A stretch of DNA of 64,000 nt. It comes from Methylopila capsulata (GTDB lineage: Bacteria > Pseudomonadota > Alphaproteobacteria > Rhizobiales > Methylopilaceae). Below are positions 8,665-20,633 of this stretch, one piece after another. Both the position numbers and the translations under genes were made by a program. Every line of letters starts with the position of its first letter. Positions within the stretch are counted from its first letter, which is position 1. Location: contig NZ_JAFBCY010000001.1 in NCBI RefSeq assembly GCF_016907975.1, positions 992,001-1,056,000 on the forward strand. Reading direction: 5' to 3'. The notes under the pieces are model-generated. The model saw only the letters and a list, made by a program, of their open reading frames with translations. It made no database searches and was not told the origin of the DNA.

Positions 8665-9231
8665 TTACTGCTCGATCTTGAGCGAGGCGAGCAGCGCCTC
8701 GATCTTCGGCTGGTGGGTCGCCCAGCTCTCGGACGGCGTCACGCAGTTGAAGGCCACGTCGTAGCCTTTCGCGGCGACGAGGAACAGCCCGAAGCGCAGC
8801 TTGCCGGGCTCGCCCTCGGCCTTCAGCTCCGCCCAGTGTCCAGCGTTCGGCCCGAAGCGCTTCGGCGCGAAGGGCGCGACGTAGGAGGCCGCGAAGTCCT
8901 TCGGCGCGCTGGCGATGACGCCCTCGCCGAACTTCGCCGCGGTCTCGTCGGCCAGAGCGACGCCGGGACGCGCCTGTTCGTCGGCGCGGGTCTGGATCGT
9001 GCAGAACACGCGCTCGCCGCCGCAGGCCTTGTCGGTGCAGCGCACGCCGATCTGCCGCACGGTCTGGAACTTGGTCCAGTTGGCGCCGTCCGGCAGCAGC
9101 GAGAACACGCCGTTCGGGCCGCGGATGTCCGGAATGGCCGCGGGTTTCGGCGCGCCCTGCGCGAGGGCTGCGCCTGCAGACAGAGCGAGCGTCACGGCGC
9201 CGAGCGCCATGCCGGTAAGACGGGTCGTCAT
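8665..9231 (-). CDS. Secreted cysteine-containing protein between purS and purQ, function unknown
   Basis: A 188-residue protein with a clear signal peptide ([23 protein letters not shown], cleavage probably after ALA). I chose the ATG eight bases after the purS stop, where the signal peptide begins. The mature part has four cysteines, two in [14 protein letters not shown] and one in FNC. The segment from GANWTKF to CGGERV aligns with the other secreted protein upstream of purS (GAGWTKQ to CGGRGV), so the two are distant paralogues. Relatives would be called invasion-associated-locus-B-like by general appearance, but I do not recognise the family with certainty. Why a periplasmic protein is embedded in a purine operon is unknown. 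Confidence 0.8.
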   Translation of the reverse strand: MTTRLTGMALGAVTLALSAGAALAQGAPKPAAIPDIRGPNGVFSLLPDGANWTKFQTVRQIGVRCTDKACGGERVFCTIQTRADEQARPGVALADETAAKFGEGVIASAPKDFAASYVAPFAPKRFGPNAGHWAELKAEGEPGKLRFGLFLVAAKGYDVAFNCVTPSESWATHQPKIEALLASLKIEQ

Positions 9232-9239
9232 AGTCGGGA

Positions 9240-9482
9240 TCACCCCGCGATGTCGTAGCGATAGCTCTCGATGACGGTGTTCGCGAGCAGCTTTTCGCAC
9301 ATGGACTTGAGGGTCGCCTCCGCCTCGGCGCGATCGTCGGTGGCGAGCTCGACGTCGAACAGCTTGCCCTGGCGGACGCTTTCGACGCCGGGCACGCCGA
9401 GGGAGCCGAGCGCTCCCTCGATCGCCTTGCCCTGCGGATCGAGGACGCCGGTCTTGAGGGTGACGGTGACGCGCGCCTTCAT
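9240..9482 (-). CDS. purS: Phosphoribosylformylglycinamidine synthase subunit PurS
   Basis: An 80-residue PurS, the small dimeric subunit that bridges PurQ and PurL and helps channel ammonia. Family markers are [40 protein letters not shown] and the C-terminal helix [20 protein letters not shown]. It is flanked on both sides by genes for secreted proteins on the same strand, with 8 bases to the next gene. Confidence 0.96.
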   Translation of the reverse strand: MKARVTVTLKTGVLDPQGKAIEGALGSLGVPGVESVRQGKLFDVELATDDRAEAEATLKSMCEKLLANTVIESYRYDIAG

Positions 9483-9509
9483 GATCGGGATCCTCTCGAG
9501 CGACGGTGG

Positions 9510-10091
9510 CTACAGGGTGGCGTCGAGCGCCTTGTTGATCTTCGCGGCGCTGTCGTCCCGCAGCTTAAGAGCCGCGCTCTCGCCCTTCGTCAACACCTGA
9601 ACCGCCATCAGGCGCTCGGACTTGGAGTCGAAGATCGTGGACATCACCGCCGAAGACCCGTCCGGGCACCCGCCGGCGCTGTCGATCTGCACGCGGGCGT
9701 CGTTGATCTTCTTGATGTCATAGCTCTTGAAGGCGCAGCCCGTCGCCTTCATCGATTCCTCGTTGCCGTATTTGAAGGCGGTCAGCGCGCCCTGGGGATC
9801 CGCGACGACTTTTTTAAGATACTCGCCGCTCGGCTTCGCCGCGCTGATCCCCAGCACGCCTCGGCCGCCGCAGCTGTCCTTGTCGCAGACGTAGGTGACG
9901 CTCTCGCCGGTCGCGTTCTGCTTGGTCCAGCCGGCGCCGACGTCGCCGAGGGTCTTCTCGATGTCGAGCTGGGGCGCGTCGTCAGCCGTGGTCGTGGGGG
10001 CGGCGGCGGGCGGCGCCGCCGTCTGGGCGGCGGCCGGGAAGACCGCGAGGCAACCCGCGGCGACGATCAAGGCCCTGATGTTTATGGGCAT
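9510..10091 (-). CDS. Secreted cysteine-containing protein between purC and purS, function unknown
   Basis: A 193-residue protein with an N-terminal signal peptide (IRALIVAAGCLAVFPAAAQ) and a Pro/Ala/Thr-rich linker before the folded part. Mature cysteines occur as CDKDSC, TGC and GGC, giving a likely two-disulfide periplasmic domain. Its GAGWTK...CDKDSCGG segment matches the equivalent region of the secreted protein downstream of purS, so the pair probably arose by an old duplication. It is 27 bases before purS and separated from purC by a hairpin. Confidence 0.78.
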   Translation of the reverse strand: MPINIRALIVAAGCLAVFPAAAQTAAPPAAAPTTTADDAPQLDIEKTLGDVGAGWTKQNATGESVTYVCDKDSCGGRGVLGISAAKPSGEYLKKVVADPQGALTAFKYGNEESMKATGCAFKSYDIKKINDARVQIDSAGGCPDGSSAVMSTIFDSKSERLMAVQVLTKGESAALKLRDDSAAKINKALDATL

Positions 10092-10117
10092 ATTATTATC
10101 CTCCCTTCCGAAACGAC

Positions 10118-10147
10118 GACGCCCCGCTCGGGTGGGAGCGGGGCGTC
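10118..10147 (-). terminator. purC: Hairpin at the end of purC
   Basis: GACGCCCCGCTC and GAGCGGGGCGTC form a perfect 12-bp stem around a 6-base loop, 33 bases past the purC stop. The T-tract on the minus strand is weak (GTCGTTTCGG). It may terminate or attenuate purC transcription before the secreted-protein/purS/purQ group. Confidence 0.65.
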
Positions 10148-10179
10148 GGCAGTCTTATGAACCGTGAGGCTGAGGCGCG

Positions 10180-10956
10180 CTATGCGTCCTTCGACGTCAC
10201 CAGCACCGGGCCGCGGCCGTTCGGAACCTCCGACTCGGGCAGGATGCCAAGCCGGCGCGCGACCTCGGAATAGGCCTCGACGAGGCCGCCCATGTCGCGG
10301 CGGAAGCGGTCCTTGTCGAGCTTGTCGTTCGACTTGATGTCCCAGAGACGGCACGAGTCGGGGCTGATCTCGTCGGCGACGACGATGCGCACCGTGTCGT
10401 TCTCCCAGAGACGGCCGGTCTCCATCTTGAAGTCGACGAGGCGGATGCCGACGCCGAGGAACAGGCCGGACAGGAAGTCGTTGACGCGGATCGCCAGCGC
10501 CATGATGTCGTCGATCTCCTGCGGGCTCGCCCAGCCAAAGGCCGTGACGTGCTCCTCAGAGACCATCGGGTCGTTCAGGGCGTCGTTCTTGTAATAGAAC
10601 TCGATGATCGAACGGGGCAGCTGGGTGCCCTCCTCGATGCCGAGCTTGGTCGCAAGCGAGCCGGCGGCGACATTGCGCACCACGACTTCGAGCGGAATGA
10701 TCTCGACTTCGCGGATCAGCTGCTCGCGCATGTTCAGCCGACGGATGAAATGCGTCGGCACCCCGATGTCGTTGAGGTGCTGGAAGACGAACTCCGAGAT
10801 CCGGTTGTTCAGGACGCCCTTGCCGTCAATCACCTCGTGCTTCTTGGCGTTGAAGGCGGTGGCGTCGTCCTTGAAATGCTGGATCAGCGTGCCGGGCTCG
10901 GGTCCTTCATAGAGGACTTTCGCCTTGCCTTCATAGATGCGGCGACGGCGGTTCAT
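10180..10956 (-). CDS. purC: SAICAR synthetase
   Basis: Phosphoribosylaminoimidazole-succinocarboxamide synthase, which ligates aspartate to CAIR in purine synthesis. It has 258 residues from the chosen start, close to the usual 254. Motifs include [15 protein letters not shown] (ATP-binding N-terminus), [42 protein letters not shown] and VDFKMETGR, plus the late [12 protein letters not shown] chose the ATG directly before [12 protein letters not shown] because family homology begins there; another ATG 30 bases upstream (Asp-Phe-Leu-Lys-Pro-Arg) has a better-spaced AGGTG and cannot be excluded. Confidence 0.96.
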   Translation of the reverse strand: MNRRRRIYEGKAKVLYEGPEPGTLIQHFKDDATAFNAKKHEVIDGKGVLNNRISEFVFQHLNDIGVPTHFIRRLNMREQLIREVEIIPLEVVVRNVAAGSLATKLGIEEGTQLPRSIIEFYYKNDALNDPMVSEEHVTAFGWASPQEIDDIMALAIRVNDFLSGLFLGVGIRLVDFKMETGRLWENDTVRIVVADEISPDSCRLWDIKSNDKLDKDRFRRDMGGLVEAYSEVARRLGILPESEVPNGRGPVLVTSKDA

Positions 10957-11146
10957 CGGCGTATACCGTGGCTTGAGGAAATCCATAACACCTGCCGGTT
11001 TGTCGTGTCTGACCGGATGGTCGTCGGTCCGGCGGCGCACAAGAATCGGTCGCCTCCGGTGGAACGGAGACGCCATGCGCGCGGCCGGACCCTAGCCGAT
11101 CAGGGGGGCGAGCACAACGACGGCCGCAGCGGCGGAGCCATCGCGC

Positions 11147-11590
11147 TCAGAGGGGGTCCAGCAGCCGCGGGCCGGGACCTTCGCGAAAACGGACGTCGTC
11201 GGGATTGCGCAGCGGGCAATCGGGCGCCGTCAGGCAACCGCACCCGATGCAGCCGTCAAGTTCGTCGCGCAGCCGGGTCAGCCGGGCGATGCGGTCGTCG
11301 AGCTCCCCCCGCCAAGCGGCGGACAGCGCGCGCCAGTCCGCGGCGGTCGGCGCGCCGTCCCGCGGCAGCGCCTGCATGGCCTCGCCGATCTTCGCGAGCG
11401 GGACGCCGAGCCGCTGGGCGACCTTGATGATCGCGACCCGGCGCAGGATCTCGCGCGCGAACCGCCGCTGATTGCCCTCGCTTCTACGGCTCCGGATCAA
11501 CCCCTGGGCTTCGTAGAAATGCAGCGTCGACACCGCGACGCCGCTGCGGCGGGCGACCTCGCCCACGCTCATGTCCCGCACCGCGACCAT
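11147..11590 (-). CDS. soxR: Redox-sensitive transcriptional activator SoxR
   Basis: A 147-residue MerR-family activator that holds a [2Fe-2S] cluster. The MerR helix-turn-helix is at residues about 8-30 ([25 protein letters not shown]). A dimerisation helix follows, then the SoxR cluster ligands Cys114, Cys117, Cys119 and Cys125 in the pattern C-x2-C-x-C-x5-C, followed by PLRNPDD. This four-Cys signature separates SoxR from other MerR proteins. Met7 is an alternative start. It is divergent from an arylamine N-acetyltransferase gene, with a SoxR box between them. In most bacteria SoxR responds to redox-cycling compounds. Confidence 0.95.
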   Translation of the reverse strand: MVAVRDMSVGEVARRSGVAVSTLHFYEAQGLIRSRRSEGNQRRFAREILRRVAIIKVAQRLGVPLAKIGEAMQALPRDGAPTAADWRALSAAWRGELDDRIARLTRLRDELDGCIGCGCLTAPDCPLRNPDDVRFREGPGPRLLDPL

Positions 11591-11599
11591 CGTCGCCCC

Positions 11600-11630
11600 T
11601 TGACCTCAACTTTACTTGAGGTTCTATAGC
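11600..11630 (+). promoter_or_regulatory. SoxR-controlled promoter with SoxR box
   Basis: TTGACC (11600-11605) and TATAGC (11625-11630) are separated by 19 bp, the over-long spacer typical of MerR-family promoters. Within it lies CCTCAACTTTACTTGAGG (11604-11621), a dyad that matches the known SoxR operator (CCTCAAGTTAACTTGAGG) at all but two positions. The promoter reads towards the N-acetyltransferase gene. Confidence 0.9.
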
Positions 11631-11667
11631 CTTGCTCCTGCGCATCGACAAGCTGGGAGCCCCGCTC

Positions 11668-12525
11668 ATGACCGCCCCCTTCCTCGCCCCGCCCGCGCCC
11701 AGGGCTGAGATCCTCTCGCCAGGCGAGGTCGATCTCGACGCCTATTTCGCGCGGATCGGCTATCGGGGTCCCCGCGCGCCCTCGCATGAGACGCTCGCCG
11801 CCCTCCAGCGCGCGCATCTCGCCGCGATCCCGTTCGAGGCGATTGACGTCGCGCTCGGCCACGTCGTCGACATCGCGCCCGTGGCGATCGATCGGAAACT
11901 GCTTGCCGCCCGACGCGGCGGCTTCTGCTACGAGCAGAACGGGCTGTTCCACCGGGTGTTAAGCGCGCTCGGATTCGAGGTTCACGGACTGTTGGCCCGC
12001 GTGCTTCTCGGTCGGGCCGACGACGACCTCGCCGGTCGCACCCACAGGACGCTGCGCGTCACGGTCGAGGGCGCGGCCTATCTCGTGGACGTGGGGTTCG
12101 GCGCTATGGTTCCCCCCGAACCGCTTCGGCTCGACGATCCCCGGCCGCAGGAGACGGCGCATGAGCCCTGGCGGATCGCGTCGTCCGGCGGACTCACCCG
12201 GGTCCTCGCTCTGACCGAAGAGGGGTGGTCGCCGATGTACGAGTTCTCGGACGAAGCGCACACGACGGCGGACTACGTGATCGCGAACTGGTTCACCTGC
12301 ACCCACCCCTCGTCGTTCTTCCGCCGGTTTCTGGTGGCCGCGAGGATCGCCCCCGACGCCCGCTTCGCTCTCATGGACCGTCGGCTGACGATCCGCAGAC
12401 GGGGCGCGGCTCCGGAGCGTCACATGCTCGGCGCCGCGGATCTCGAGCGCGTGCTTTCGGATACGTTCAAGCTGACGGTGGAGCCGAACTGGCGGCCGCT
12501 CCTGGCGCGGGCCGCGACGACCTGA
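11668..12525 (+). CDS. nat: Arylamine N-acetyltransferase
   Basis: Transfers acetyl from acetyl-CoA to arylamines and hydrazines. It has 285 residues from the ATG preceded by CTGGGAG; an ATG 36 bases upstream lies against the -10 box and cannot be the start of a transcript from that promoter. The catalytic triad is visible: Cys87 in RRGGFCYEQNGLF, His126 in GRTHRTLRV and Asp141 in YLVDVGFG, spaced as in known NATs. The N-terminal helical bundle includes LAAIPFEAIDV. The gene is controlled by a SoxR box, which suggests a role in handling redox-active aromatic amines. Confidence 0.93.
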   Translation: MTAPFLAPPAPRAEILSPGEVDLDAYFARIGYRGPRAPSHETLAALQRAHLAAIPFEAIDVALGHVVDIAPVAIDRKLLAARRGGFCYEQNGLFHRVLSALGFEVHGLLARVLLGRADDDLAGRTHRTLRVTVEGAAYLVDVGFGAMVPPEPLRLDDPRPQETAHEPWRIASSGGLTRVLALTEEGWSPMYEFSDEAHTTADYVIANWFTCTHPSSFFRRFLVAARIAPDARFALMDRRLTIRRRGAAPERHMLGAADLERVLSDTFKLTVEPNWRPLLARAATT

Positions 12526-12586
12526 CCGACGGGGGCGCGACGGCGGAGCGGCTTCGGACAAGCCCCGCCGTCGCGGAAGCCGGAAG

Positions 12587-14662
12587 CTACTTCAACAGCA
12601 GCAGGGAGCGGGGCTGAACCTCGAAGACGGCGCCGCCGTCGAGGGCGACGGCTCCCTCCTCCGCCTCCGGCCGCTCCGTGTCGATCGCGACGCTCCAAGG
12701 GGCTCCGCCGTCGCGCTCTGGCAGGGTGAAGGGCACCACGCCGTCGTGGCTGTTGAAGATCAGGATCGCCTGCTCCTCATTGGTCGTGAGCTGCAGGCCG
12801 ATGCAGTCGGCGCCGGCGTCGCCCCACTGCTCCGCCGTCTGCTCGCCGCCACCCGGGTTGAGCCAGGTGACGCCCATTCCATCGCGGAAGCTCGCGCGCC
12901 GCAGGATCGCGTGCTCCGCGCGCAGCTTCACCAGCCGCTTGGTGAAAGCCAGGAGCTTCTGGTTGTTCTCGTTGAGGTCCCAGTGGACCCACGAGATCTC
13001 ACTGTCCTGGCAGTAGCCGTTGTTGTTGCCCCCCTGGGTGCGGCCGAACTCGTCGCCCGCCAGGATCATCGGCGTGCCGTGGCTGAACAGCAGCGTCGCC
13101 AGGAAGTTGCGCTTCTGGCGTTCGCGGACGGCGACGATGCCCGCGTCGTCGGTCTCTCCCTCGACGCCGTAGTTGTAACTGCGGTTGTCGCCGTGGCCGT
13201 CCTTGCCGTCTTCGCCGTTCGCCTCGTTGTGCTTCTCGTTGTAGGTCACCGTGTCGTGCAGGGTGAAACCGTCATGGGCGGTGACGAAGTTCACGCCGGC
13301 CCACGGGCGGCGGCCCTGACGGTCGTAGATGTCGCCCGAGCCGGTGACGCGCGCGGCGAAGTCGCCGAGATGGCCCGCGCCCTGCTTCCAATAGTCCCGC
13401 ACATTGTCGCGGTACTTGTCGTTCCACTCGGCCCAGCCGGGGGGGAAACCGCCGACCTGGTAGCCGCCGGGGCCGATGTCCCAAGGCTCGCCGACCAGCT
13501 TCACCTGCCGCAGAACAGGGTCCTGTCCGATCGCGTCGAAGAAGCCGGAGCGGGCGTCGAAGCCGTAGGTCTCGCGGCCGAGGATGGTGCCGAGGTCGAA
13601 GCGGAAACCGTCGACGTGCATCTCCTCCACCCAGTACCGCAGGCTGTCCATCACCATCTGCAGCACGCGGGGGTGGCTGAGATTGACGGTGTTCCCGGTG
13701 CCGGTGTCGTTGATGTAGTAGCGGTGATTGTCCGGCATCGTCCGGTAGTAGCTCAGGTTGTCGATGCCCTTGAACGACAGCGTCGGCCCGAGTTCGTTGC
13801 CTTCCGCGGTGTGGTTGTAGACGACGTCGAGGATCACCTCGAGGCCGGCGTTGTGGAACGCCCGCACCATGTTCTTGAAGCTCGCGAGCCGCGCCCGGCC
13901 GGACTTGTTCTCGCCGCCAGCGTAGCGGCCCATCGGCGCGAAGAATCCGATGGTGTTGTAGCCCCAGAAGTTCTTCAGGCCCTTCGACTCCAAGTGCTGG
14001 TCGTCGAGGAAGGCGTGGATCGGCAGCAGTTCGACCGACGTGACGCCCAGCGACTTGATGTGGGCGATGACCTCTTTCTGGCTCAGCCCGTCGAAGGTGC
14101 CGCGGATCTCTTCCGGCACGTTCGGATGCAGCATGGTGTAGCCGCGGACGTGGGTCTCGTAGAACACCGTCTTGTCCCACGGCACGTTCGGCCTGACGTC
14201 CCCGGTCCAGTCGAAGGCGGTGTCGGCCACCTCGCACTTCGGCATGAACGGCGCGCTGTCGCGCTCGTCGAAGGTGAGGTCCTTGTCCTCGGCGTTCATG
14301 TCATAGGCGAAATGAGCGTCATTCCACGCGATCGAGCCGACGAGGCTCTTTGCGTAGGGGTCGAGCACCAGCTTGTTCGGATTGAAGCGGTGGCCTTCCT
14401 CGGGCTTGAAGGGCCCGTGAACGCGGTAGCCGTAGATCTGGCCGGGCGCGATCCCCGGGAGATAGCCGTGCCAGATCTCGTCGGTGTACTCGGGAAGGGT
14501 GACGCGCTCGATTTCGTTCTGGTTCTCGTCGAAAAGGCACAGTTCCACGCGCTCGGCGTAGGCCGAGAAGATCGCAAAGTTCGTCCCCTGGCCGTCGAAA
14601 GTCGCGCCGAGCGGTTGCGGCCGCCCAGCCTCAGCCCGACGGTCGGTCTTAATATCGCCCAT
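12587..14662 (-). CDS. glgX: Glycogen debranching enzyme GlgX (first copy)
   Basis: A 691-residue GH13 isoamylase-type enzyme that hydrolyses alpha-1,6 branches, usually of phosphorylase-limit glycogen. Domains in order: N-terminal CBM48-like beta-sandwich (GTNFAIFSAYAERVELCLFD), catalytic barrel and C-terminal beta domain. The GH13 residues are Asp356 (nucleophile, GFRFDLG), Glu392 (GEPWD) and Asp464 (TAHDGF). It is one of two glgX genes; this copy stands alone on the minus strand, divergent from the main cluster. It shares the GTGNTVNLSHPRVLQMVMDSLRYWVE block with the second copy, so both are true GlgX/TreX relatives. Confidence 0.95.
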   Translation of the reverse strand: MGDIKTDRRAEAGRPQPLGATFDGQGTNFAIFSAYAERVELCLFDENQNEIERVTLPEYTDEIWHGYLPGIAPGQIYGYRVHGPFKPEEGHRFNPNKLVLDPYAKSLVGSIAWNDAHFAYDMNAEDKDLTFDERDSAPFMPKCEVADTAFDWTGDVRPNVPWDKTVFYETHVRGYTMLHPNVPEEIRGTFDGLSQKEVIAHIKSLGVTSVELLPIHAFLDDQHLESKGLKNFWGYNTIGFFAPMGRYAGGENKSGRARLASFKNMVRAFHNAGLEVILDVVYNHTAEGNELGPTLSFKGIDNLSYYRTMPDNHRYYINDTGTGNTVNLSHPRVLQMVMDSLRYWVEEMHVDGFRFDLGTILGRETYGFDARSGFFDAIGQDPVLRQVKLVGEPWDIGPGGYQVGGFPPGWAEWNDKYRDNVRDYWKQGAGHLGDFAARVTGSGDIYDRQGRRPWAGVNFVTAHDGFTLHDTVTYNEKHNEANGEDGKDGHGDNRSYNYGVEGETDDAGIVAVRERQKRNFLATLLFSHGTPMILAGDEFGRTQGGNNNGYCQDSEISWVHWDLNENNQKLLAFTKRLVKLRAEHAILRRASFRDGMGVTWLNPGGGEQTAEQWGDAGADCIGLQLTTNEEQAILIFNSHDGVVPFTLPERDGGAPWSVAIDTERPEAEEGAVALDGGAVFEVQPRSLLLLK

Positions 14663-14795
14663 GGAAAATGTCGCCTCGCCTCAAGCGGGCCGAAGCGGCC
14701 CGCGATCCCGTCACCGCATCACAACGAATGCATCCGCGCGACGTTCCGAGCAATCGAACGCTAACTTGAACCAAGGGCGCGCGGCGCGGCCGCGC

Positions 14796-15182
14796 TCAGC
14801 CCTTCGATTTCTTCGACGGCTTCGCCCCGGCGGACTTGTCCGCCTTTGGCGCGTCGGCCGCGCGCTTGGCGTCGGAGGGCTTGCCGCCGCCGGCTTTACC
14901 CCTCTTCGGTTCGGCCGCAGCCGCGGCGATCTTGCCGGGCTCGCCCCCGGCTTTAGGAGGCGTGCCGGCGGCTGCGGCCACGGCCTTCGCCTTCGGAGCT
15001 TTCACCGGCTTCGCCTTGGCGCCCGCGACCGCCCCGCCGTTGGGCGGCGGCGCCGAGCCCAGCTCTGCGGCATAGCGTCTTTCAGCCTCGCTCCAGTGGC
15101 GCGCGCCCGCGCCCTCCGGGCGGCCATCCTCTTCCCAGATCTGGTAGGCGAGATCGCGCACCCGCCGCTCTCGATCGGTCAT
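14796..15182 (-). CDS. DUF2934 protein with long Lys/Ala/Pro-rich tail
   Basis: A 128-residue protein. The N-terminal 40 residues match the DUF2934 pattern (RVRDLAYQIWEEDGRPEGAGARHWSEAER). The remainder is low-complexity, highly basic sequence rich in Ala, Lys, Pro and Gly (KAKPVKAPKAKAVAAAA and similar), resembling histone-H1-like tails. The ATG follows a GGAG sequence. It lies between glgX and the divergent glgE. DUF2934 has no assigned function; the tail suggests binding to nucleic acid or another polyanion. Confidence 0.8.
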   Translation of the reverse strand: MTDRERRVRDLAYQIWEEDGRPEGAGARHWSEAERRYAAELGSAPPPNGGAVAGAKAKPVKAPKAKAVAAAAGTPPKAGGEPGKIAAAAAEPKRGKAGGGKPSDAKRAADAPKADKSAGAKPSKKSKG

Positions 15183-15324
15183 GTCCGGGCTCCTTTCGCA
15201 TCAGGCAAGGGGTTGTCGGACTGAACCGCTGACCGATCTGTGGGGTTCCGCACGACCTCCCGCTGGACGTCGCGTCCCACGCCGATTCGATCGCCGTAGC
15301 CTTCAATTCAAGGGAGACCGCCGC

Positions 15325-17318
15325 ATGACCCTCGCCTCAATCGACGCCATCGAGGGCGTGAAACGCCCACGCATTGCGATCGAGGCGGTGACGCCGACGG
15401 TGGACGGGGGGCGGTTTCCCGTGAAGACGATCGTCGGACGCGATCTGGTGGTGGAGGCCGACGTCTTCGCCGACGGCCACGAGGTCCTGAAGGCCGACGT
15501 CCTTTGGCGTCCACTGGGCGGAGAGTGGCGGCGCAGCCCGATGGCGTACGTCATCAACGACCGCTGGCGAGGGATCCTCACGCCCGACGCGATCGGGCGC
15601 CATGAGTTCGTGGTCGAGGCCTGGTGGGACGACTTCGGCACCTTCCGGCGCGATCTGACGAAGAAGCGGGAAGCCGGTTTGGACGTGCGGCTGGAGACCG
15701 ACGAGGGTCTGCTCCTGCTGGAGGGCATCGCCGCCCAGGCCCCCGCCGACGCCGCCCGAACCCTCGCCGACTTCATCCTGGCCGCCCGCGCGGCCGACGT
15801 GCCCACGCGGGTGGCCGAACTGCTCTCGCCGGAAGCCCACGCCGCAGCAGTCGCCGCCGATCCGCGCGCCTTCGCCTCGCGCTCCGAGATCTTCGGGGTC
15901 GAGGTCGAGCGGGTGCAGGCCGAGTTCGCGAGCTGGTACGAGCTGTTTCCGCGCTCCGAGAGCGGCGACCCGACGAAGCACGGCGCCTTCCGCGACGTCG
16001 TCAAGCGACTGCCGATGATCCGGGACATGGGCTTCGACGTGCTTTATTTTCCTCCGATCCACCCGATCGGGACGAGCAATCGCAAGGGCCCGAACAACAC
16101 GCTGACTCCCGGCCCGACCGACGTCGGCAGCCCTTACGCGATCGGCTCGCCCGAGGGCGGCCACGACGCGCTGCATCCGGAACTCGGCTCGATCGAGGAT
16201 TTCCGCGCTCTGGTGCAGGCGGCGAAAGAGCATGGGCTCGAGATCGCGCTCGACTTCGCGATCCAGTGCTCTCCGGACCACCCCTGGCTGAAGGAGCATC
16301 CCGGCTGGTTCAAGTGGCGGCCGGACGGCTCCATGAAATACGCGGAGAACCCGCCGAAGAAGTACCAGGACATCGTCAACGTCGATTTCTACGGACCGGA
16401 CGCCGTGCCCGGCCTGTGGATCGGACTGCGCGACGTCGTGCTGTTCTGGGCGTCCGAGGGCGTCAAGACCTTCCGGGTCGACAACCCCCACACCAAGCCG
16501 TTCCCGTTCTGGGAGTGGATGATCGCCGAGGTGAAGGCGAAGCATCCCGACGCGATCTTCCTCTCGGAAGCCTTCACCCGCCCGAAGGTGATGTACCGCC
16601 TCGCCAAGGTGGGATACTCGCAGTCCTACACCTACTTCACCTGGCGGAACACCAAGCATGAGATGGCGGAGTATCTGACGGAGCTGACGACGACGGCGCC
16701 GAAGGACTTCTTCCGCCCGCATTTTTTCGTCAACACGCCGGACATCAACCCCTATTTCCTGCAGACGTCGGGCCGTCCCGGCTTCCTGATCCGCGCGGCG
16801 CTCGCGACCACGTTGTCGGGTCTGTGGGGCATGTACAACGGCTTCGAGATCTGCGAGAGCGCGCCCCTGCCCGGCAAGGAGGAGTATCTCGACAGCGAGA
16901 AGTACGAGATCCGCATCCGCAACTGGAACCAGCCCGGCAACATCATCTCCGAAATCACCCGGCTGAACCGCATCCGCAAGCAGAACCCCGCGCTGCAGAC
17001 GCATCTCGGCGTGACGTTCTACAACTGCTTCGACGACCAGATCCTGCTCTACGGCAAGTCGCGGCCGAAGGCGGACGGCACGGGCGTCGAGGACATGATC
17101 CTCACCTTCGTCAGCCTCGACCCGCACGGGGAGAAGCATGCGGCCTATGAGATCCCGCTCTGGGAGTTCGGCCTGCCGGACGACGGAACGGTCGCGGTCG
17201 AGGACCTGATGCGCGGCAACCGCTTCACCCTGACCGGCAAGTCGCAGTGGATCTATGTGAACCCGGCGGAAATGCCGTTTCACGTCTGGCGCCTCACGAA
17301 CCTACCTGGAGCATCGGC

Positions 17319-17322
<4 letters not shown>
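15325..17322 (+). CDS. glgE: Alpha-1,4-glucan:maltose-1-phosphate maltosyltransferase
   Basis: GlgE (GH13_3) extends alpha-glucan chains by two glucose units using maltose-1-phosphate. It has 665 residues from the ATG after AAGGGAG; the frame is open 144 bases further upstream, but that part is not conserved. Domains are an N-terminal beta-sandwich with RPRIAIEAVTPTVDGGRFPVK, a helical insert, and a catalytic barrel starting ASWYELFPRS. The nucleophile is Asp386 in FRVDNPHTKP and the acid Glu415 in LSEAFTRP, both in the GlgE-specific context. Its stop overlaps the next start by four bases (ATGA). Maltose-1-phosphate would come from the maltokinase half of the next gene product. Confidence 0.97.
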
Positions 17323-20629
<3,307 letters not shown>

Positions 20630-20633
<4 letters not shown>

